Source: SIG480 sp045539475 (GTDB taxonomy: Bacteria; Bacillota; Clostridia; Oscillospirales; JAAYXM01). From it: 64,000 nt of DNA. The notes below the pieces were generated by a model, which was not told where the DNA came from, ran no database searches, and saw nothing but the letters and a program-made list of their open reading frames with translations. Shown one piece after another: positions 59,943-64,000 of the stretch (its first letter is position 1; each line of letters opens with the position of its first letter). A program made the position numbers and the translations under genes. The DNA lies in assembly GCA_045539475.1 (NCBI GenBank), contig JAZQFJ010000027.1, forward strand, positions 54,371 through 118,370, read 5' to 3'.

Positions 59943-60935
59943 ATGAGTAAAATTGCTGTATTCTCAACCTCAATGCACCTAAAAAAAATCTTTGATGACG
60001 TTCACTTTGAGCGCCTTGCAAAGCTGGGAGATCTTTACATATACGACAAACCGGATTATTCCGACCGTGAATACATCCTTGACTTTATAAAGGATTCAGA
60101 TTTGATAATCACTGCATGGGGTGCGCCGAAAATCGACAATGAGATTCTCTCTCTCTGCCCGAATCTCCGCGCTATCATCCATGCCGGCGGTGCAATTAAG
60201 GCACTTCTCGACAGCGACTTTTTTACCAGAAACATTCCGATTTCCACCTCCAACGGTGAGCTTGCAAAAGGCGTTGCGGAAAGCACCCTTGCAATAATGA
60301 TTGCCGCGTGCAAGGGAATGTTCACGCTTCCCAACGAATTACGGAACGGACTCTGGAGTGAAAATCGCCCGAAGGTCAAGGATTTCTACCACATTGACAT
60401 TGGAATCATAAGTGCAGGAGCAATCGGCAGACACGTTATCAAGCTTCTTCATAATTTTGAAGTTAATATCTTTGTTTATGACCCGACGCTTACTGCAGAA
60501 CAGATTCGTGAGCTTGGCGCTGAAAAGTGCGAGCTTTCAGAGCTTATGTCAAAATGCGATGTTATAAGCATTCATGCACCGAACATCCCTGCAACAGACA
60601 ATATGATAAACGCAGAAAATCTCCCGCTCGTTCGTGACGGTGCCGTTATCATCAACACCGCACGCCCCAACTCAATCGACGATGATGCGCTCATTGCAGA
60701 GCTTTCCAAAAACCGCTTTATGGCAGTTATAGATGTTCCTCCGAAAGAGCCGTTGCCTATTGACCATCCCTATCGTTCGCTTCCGAACGTTGTTCTCTTC
60801 CCACATATTGGCGGCGCAGTATCCAACGGTTGCAAACGCATGGGACAGTTTGCCGTCGAAGAAGCAGAACGTCTGTTCCGCGGCGAAGAGCTTTGCGGAG
60901 CAGTTGACCTCTCAAGGCTCTCAATCATGGCGTAA
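59943..60935 (+). CDS. D-isomer-specific 2-hydroxyacid dehydrogenase
   Basis: A 330-residue NAD(P)-dependent oxidoreductase. The catalytic domain is in two parts (about 1-105 and 290-330), with a Rossmann domain between. IGIISAGAIGRHVIKLL takes the place of the usual GxGxxG signature (GAGAIG read as SAGAIG). The catalytic residues are Arg in INTARPNSIDDDAL, Glu in DVPPKEPLP and His in FPHIGGAV. The substrate is a 2-keto/2-hydroxy acid, not further defined. GGAG lies 8 bases before ATG 59943. It is monocistronic, with its own promoter and terminator. Confidence 0.88.
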   Translation: MSKIAVFSTSMHLKKIFDDVHFERLAKLGDLYIYDKPDYSDREYILDFIKDSDLIITAWGAPKIDNEILSLCPNLRAIIHAGGAIKALLDSDFFTRNIPISTSNGELAKGVAESTLAIMIAACKGMFTLPNELRNGLWSENRPKVKDFYHIDIGIISAGAIGRHVIKLLHNFEVNIFVYDPTLTAEQIRELGAEKCELSELMSKCDVISIHAPNIPATDNMINAENLPLVRDGAVIINTARPNSIDDDALIAELSKNRFMAVIDVPPKEPLPIDHPYRSLPNVVLFPHIGGAVSNGCKRMGQFAVEEAERLFRGEELCGAVDLSRLSIMA

Positions 60936-61039
60936 GAAACATAGTTTGCCACCGCGCGCGCTTTCGCACAAACTAATTTCAAATCGTGTGTGGCAAAACA
61001 AACACGCGGAATTATAAAATGATAAAAACTGCATAAAAT

Positions 61040-61076
61040 AAAGGCTTTGAGGGAAATATCCTTCAAAGCCTTTTTG
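61040..61076 (+). terminator. Terminator of the 2-hydroxyacid dehydrogenase gene
   Basis: AAAGGCTTTGAGGGA (61040-61054) and TCCTTCAAAGCCTTT (61059-61073) form a 15-bp stem with one G-T pair, followed by TTG. The stretch 60936-61039 shows no gene. Confidence 0.85.
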
Positions 61077-61160
61077 TGCTCGATTTTTGCATATTGTCCC
61101 CCCTCTTTTTAACTATTTTAGCCAAAATGTCAGAAATCCCGATGAACTGTTTCGTCGTTA

Positions 61161-61189
61161 TTGAAAATCCAGACGGAATATAGTATAAT
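61161..61189 (+). promoter_or_regulatory. Promoter of the iron alcohol dehydrogenase gene
   Basis: TTGAAA (61161-61166), 17 bp, TATAAT (61184-61189). The leader is about 30 nt with GGAGGA. Confidence 0.7.
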
Positions 61190-61226
61190 CAAGATTAAAA
61201 TAATAATTGTGAACGGAGGAATAAAA

Positions 61227-62390
61227 ATGTTACACGATTTTACCTATTATAACCCTACAAAAATTTATTTCGGCAAGGACTCAATGCAGAATCTCTCTGC
61301 AGAGCTTGCAAATTACGGCGAAAACATTCTGCTTTTATACGGCAAGAACTCAATCAAAAAAATTGGCCTTTACGATGAGGTTGTTAAGACATTAAAGGAA
61401 TGCGGAAAGAATGTTGTTGAGCTTGCAGGAATTAAGCCAAATCCGTCATACTCACAAGTGCTTGAGGGTGCAAGACTTGTTCGTGAAAATAAGATTGATT
61501 TGATTTTAGCAGTTGGCGGCGGCTCGGTTATCGACTGTGCAAAGGCAATATCAGTTTCCGCTTATGCAAAAGGCGACCCTTGGCAGAGATATTGGATTGA
61601 TTTTGAAGAAGTTGATAACGAAATCGTTCCTGTCGGCACGATTCTCACAATGACGGGCACAGCATCCGAAATGAACGGCGGCTCTGTCATAACCAACGAA
61701 GAAGTAACTATCAAAACGGGCAGAGTGTATGGTCCTGAAGTATATCCTAAATTCTCAATTTTAAATCCTGAATTCACCTATACAGTACCGCAGAAGCAGA
61801 TGGTGAGCGGTGTGTTTGATGTTATGTCGCATCTTATGGAACAGTATTTTTCAGGCGATGACGATAACACGACCGACTATGTCATTGAAGCAGTTATGAA
61901 ATCACTTATCAAAAGCAGCAGAATTGCTGTGAAGAATCCCGAAAATTACGAAGCCCGCAGTAATATTATGTGGTGTGCAACCCTTGGACTTAACACAGTT
62001 ACCGGACTTTCCAAAACGCAGGACTGGGAAGTGCATAACATTGAGCATCAGCTCGGTGCATACACCGACTGTCCGCACGGGCTTGGACTTGCAGTAATTT
62101 CGATGCCGTATTACAGATACATTTATAAAGACGGAATCGATAAATTTGTCCGCTTTGCCGAAAAAGTGTGGAATGTTAAAACAGAAGGCAAAACAAAAGA
62201 CGAAATTGCTCTTGAGGGTATCTCTTGTTTAGAGAACTTTGCAAAGAACCTTGGTATTCCGCTTACACTTCGTGAGCTCGGTGCAACGGAAGATATGCTA
62301 TCTAAAATTGCTGAAACTTCATACGAGGGCGGCGGATATAAATATATGACACATGCAGATATTCTGACTGTGCTGAACGAATGTTTTTAA
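61227..62390 (+). CDS. Iron-containing alcohol dehydrogenase (butanol dehydrogenase type)
   Basis: A 387-residue group III dehydrogenase. The start FTYYNPTKIYFGKDSMQNL is typical of NADH-dependent butanol dehydrogenases. AVGGGSVIDCAKAI binds the dinucleotide. The metal site lies in FDVMSHLMEQYF, HNIEHQLGA and CPHGLGLA. It reduces aldehydes to alcohols in fermentation. GGAGGA lies 6 bases before ATG 61227. It is monocistronic. Confidence 0.92.
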   Translation: MLHDFTYYNPTKIYFGKDSMQNLSAELANYGENILLLYGKNSIKKIGLYDEVVKTLKECGKNVVELAGIKPNPSYSQVLEGARLVRENKIDLILAVGGGSVIDCAKAISVSAYAKGDPWQRYWIDFEEVDNEIVPVGTILTMTGTASEMNGGSVITNEEVTIKTGRVYGPEVYPKFSILNPEFTYTVPQKQMVSGVFDVMSHLMEQYFSGDDDNTTDYVIEAVMKSLIKSSRIAVKNPENYEARSNIMWCATLGLNTVTGLSKTQDWEVHNIEHQLGAYTDCPHGLGLAVISMPYYRYIYKDGIDKFVRFAEKVWNVKTEGKTKDEIALEGISCLENFAKNLGIPLTLRELGATEDMLSKIAETSYEGGGYKYMTHADILTVLNECF

Positions 62391-62413
62391 AATTTTACTT
62401 TGTATAATTGATC

Positions 62414-62441
62414 AAGGTGTGGCTTCGGTCACGCCTTTTTC
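62414..62441 (+). terminator. Terminator of the iron alcohol dehydrogenase gene
   Basis: AAGGTGTGGC and GTCACGCCTT form a 10-bp stem with two weak pairs and a TTCG tetraloop, followed by TTTC. Confidence 0.75.
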
Positions 62442-62443
62442 TA

Positions 62444-62490
62444 TTGACATTTCTATAAGATTATGGTATGATTATTCATACTAATCATAC
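62444..62490 (+). promoter_or_regulatory. Promoter of the AbrB-like gene with palindromic operator
   Basis: TTGACA (62444-62449), 17 bp, TATGAT (62467-62472) preceded by TGG. GTATGATTA (62466-62474) and TAATCATAC (62482-62490) are perfect 9-bp arms with a 7-nt spacer over the -10 and start site. Self-regulation by the downstream protein is likely. Confidence 0.7.
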
Positions 62491-62505
62491 AAAGGAGATG
62501 CAAAT

Positions 62506-62715
62506 ATGAATATACACGATGGAAAATATGCATGGATGGTTAAAATCGGCGAAAAGGGACAGTTTGTTATTCCCAAAGAAGCACGAGAAATGTTTGATCT
62601 GCAACCGGGAGAAGATATTTTAGTTCTCGGTGATACAGAAAGAGGTATCGCAATTCTTCCTAAAGCAAAGCAACAAGAATTTATTAAACATATTTTTAGT
62701 GATATTGAAGAATGA
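62506..62715 (+). CDS. AbrB/SpoVT-like DNA-binding protein
   Basis: A 69-residue protein with the swapped-hairpin AbrB fold: MVKIGEKGQFVIPKEAREMF (11-30) is the classic DNA-binding strand-loop, followed by LQPGEDILVLGD and a short C-terminal helix. It may be a transition-state type regulator or an antitoxin-like protein. AAAGGAG lies 8 bases before ATG. The glycosyltransferase gene begins 16 bases after the stop, so they form one unit under the palindromic operator. Confidence 0.88.
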   Translation: MNIHDGKYAWMVKIGEKGQFVIPKEAREMFDLQPGEDILVLGDTERGIAILPKAKQQEFIKHIFSDIEE

Positions 62716-62731
62716 AATCAGGAAAAGAAAT

Positions 62732-63916
62732 ATGAGCAAAATTGTTTTCTTTTGTATTCCTGCACACGGACACACTAACCCCACCTTGGGCGTTGTTAAG
62801 GAATTAGTTTCTCGCGGACATCAGGTGTGGTACTACTCATATAACATTATGCGTGAAAAAATCGAGTCGGCAGGTGCAACATTTATATCCTGTGACGATT
62901 ATGATACGGAGCAGAAACTCAGCGTTAAAGACTCTACCCGTGTGGGAAAAGACTTAGCGTTCTCGACAAAGATATTGGTAGATACCACACTCGCTCTTGA
63001 TGAAAAGATTTGTAGTGAGATAACAGAGCTTAAGCCCGATTGTATTGTGGCAGATTCTATGGCACTATGGGGAAAAGCGGTTGCGCGAAAGCTTGGTATT
63101 CCTTTTGTTTCTTCAACAACAACCTTTGCCTTTAATCAGCACTCTGCAAAGATTATGAAACAAGGTATCGGAGATTTGTTAAAAATGCTTTTCGCTATGC
63201 CAAAAACATCCAAGCAAGTCAAACGGCTAAAGGATAAGGGGTATCCCGTAAATAATATTCTTGATATTATTAGCAATGACGATAACACACATACTATTGT
63301 CTATACATCTCCTGAGTTTCAACCTTGTTCAGAGACCTTTTCGGAAAAGTACGCATTTGTAGGACCTTCAATTCGTTCTGCAACCGAAGAAATAGAAAAA
63401 AAGAGGGATAAACTGATTTATATCTCTATGGGAACTGTAAATAATGATATGATGCCTTTTTACAAAGCTTGTATATCTGCTTTGAGGGATACAGATTATC
63501 AGGTAATTATGTCAGTTGGTAATTTGGTGTCTATCGAGGATTTTGGAGAATTGCCTGAAAATATATCTGTTTTTTCACATGTTGACCAGATTTCCGTTTT
63601 AGAAAAAGCTGACGTGTTTGTATCACACTGCGGAATGAACAGTGTTAGTGAAAGTTTATATTTTGAAGTTCCGCTCGTTATGCTACCACAGACCTCAGAG
63701 CAAAAAGGTGTTGCCGAGCGAGTATCTCAGCTTGGCGCAGGAATAAAACTTGATAAATTGGACGGGCTTTCCGTTTTGAGCGCTATAAATAAAATATTCG
63801 ACGATAGCACCTATAAGCAAAATGCCGTAAAAATTTCTGATGGATTTAAGAATTGCTCCGGTGCAAAAGGTGCAGCAGACAAAATTATAAAGGTTTGCAA
63901 TGATATTAAACTTTAA
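62732..63916 (+). CDS. MGT-family (GT1) glycosyltransferase
   Basis: A 394-residue GT-B enzyme. The N-terminal acceptor domain starts with FFCIPAHGHTNPTLGVVKEL (His near 12 as base). The donor domain has ISMGTVNN and the signature FVSHCGMNSVSESLYFEVPL, then MLPQTSEQ. The macrolide glycosyltransferase group transfers sugars from UDP- or dTDP-sugars to small hydrophobic acceptors, often giving drug resistance. The acceptor is unknown. AGGA lies 8 bases before ATG 62732. It is cotranscribed with the AbrB-like gene and probably with the cyclase-like gene that follows. Confidence 0.88.
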   Translation: MSKIVFFCIPAHGHTNPTLGVVKELVSRGHQVWYYSYNIMREKIESAGATFISCDDYDTEQKLSVKDSTRVGKDLAFSTKILVDTTLALDEKICSEITELKPDCIVADSMALWGKAVARKLGIPFVSSTTTFAFNQHSAKIMKQGIGDLLKMLFAMPKTSKQVKRLKDKGYPVNNILDIISNDDNTHTIVYTSPEFQPCSETFSEKYAFVGPSIRSATEEIEKKRDKLIYISMGTVNNDMMPFYKACISALRDTDYQVIMSVGNLVSIEDFGELPENISVFSHVDQISVLEKADVFVSHCGMNSVSESLYFEVPLVMLPQTSEQKGVAERVSQLGAGIKLDKLDGLSVLSAINKIFDDSTYKQNAVKISDGFKNCSGAKGAADKIIKVCNDIKL

Positions 63917-63937
63917 TTTGGAGTGGAGAATTAAGCA

Positions 63938-64000
63938 ATGAAAATTTACGATATTTCACAAGAAGTTTTCGGTTGTCAGGTGTATCCCGACGATCCACTA
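63938..64000 (+). CDS. Cyclase-family protein (kynurenine formamidase-like), 3' end outside window
   Basis: Only the first 21 codons are visible. MKIYDISQEVFGCQVYPDDP has the form of the start of PF04199 cyclase/formamidase proteins (DIS-x7-YPGDP; here YPDDP, Asp for the usual Gly). GGAGTGGAG lies 7 bases before ATG. It starts 21 bases after the glycosyltransferase stop. Assignment rests on a short segment. Confidence 0.6.
   Translation, partial: MKIYDISQEVFGCQVYPDDPL

Noticed and set aside
60936..61039. Matching TTTGCCAC and GTGGCAAA segments as a regulatory stem
   Set aside because: The arms are 8 bp, about 40 bases apart and not placed at a promoter or gene end; chance is a sufficient explanation.

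Overview
The window looks like the chromosome of an anaerobic, Gram-positive, probably spore-forming member of the Clostridia. The grounds are the Firmicutes gene order murB-rapZ-yvcK-whiA-dnaE-pfkA, a CwlJ-like/GerQ-like spore pair, an S-layer-homology (SLH) anchored surface enzyme, glutaminyl-tRNA synthetase beside glutamyl-tRNA synthetase, acetate kinase, an iron alcohol dehydrogenase, strong GGAGG ribosome binding sites and sigma-A promoters with 17-bp spacers. No rRNA, IS element, prophage or CRISPR array is visible. There is one tRNA (Ala, GGC).

Layout. 1-4.9 kb: the end of a GH109-like oxidoreductase, an AraC regulator, a MATE exporter with a palindromic operator, an AlaX editing protein and a small DUF378 membrane protein. 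4.9-19 kb: core genes ackA, tmcAL, murD, an HPr-like protein without the phosphoryl histidine, mtaB, then murB-rapZ-yvcK-whiA-dnaE and pfkA. 19-28 kb: gltX and glnS, an AT-rich accessory patch (42-residue Gly-rich peptide, truncated M23 peptidase, XRE regulator, MazEF-type toxin-antitoxin), the spore pair, a Na/Pi cotransporter and tRNA-Ala followed by a 25-bp inverted repeat. 28-32 kb: a 46-residue Asn/Gln-rich peptide, dinB, guaB and an acyl-ACP thioesterase.

32-50 kb is a polysaccharide-use locus on the minus strand. It codes for an LplA-like binding lipoprotein, a NodB-type deacetylase, a 2531-residue SLH-anchored heparinase II/III-like lyase, a GDPD-like protein lacking catalytic residues, a GH4 alpha-galacturonidase-like enzyme, a 962-residue secreted paralogue of the lyase N-terminus and a CE15-like glucuronoyl esterase. 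A divergent AraC regulator sits at the head. The gene set points to a uronic-acid-containing glycan; the exact glycan is not shown by the sequence.

50-64 kb: degV, yebC, a PHP phosphoesterase, secD-secF, asnS-aminotransferase-purB, a zinc-ribbon miniprotein, a 2-hydroxyacid dehydrogenase, an iron alcohol dehydrogenase, an AbrB-like regulator with its own palindrome, an MGT-family glycosyltransferase and the start of a cyclase-family protein.

The most interesting observation is a 17-bp box, consensus TGAACGATTTTATTAAA, found upstream of three minus-strand promoters: the lipoprotein-lyase operon, the CE15-like esterase and the remote PHP gene. In all three, exactly 32 bp separate the A of ACGATTTTA from the TATAAT hexamer, and the box takes the place of a good -35. 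This predicts a regulon, most likely run by the AraC protein next to the esterase. The second is the XRE / truncated M23 / Gly-rich peptide cassette, which has a perfect 18-bp inverted repeat as its apparent operator.
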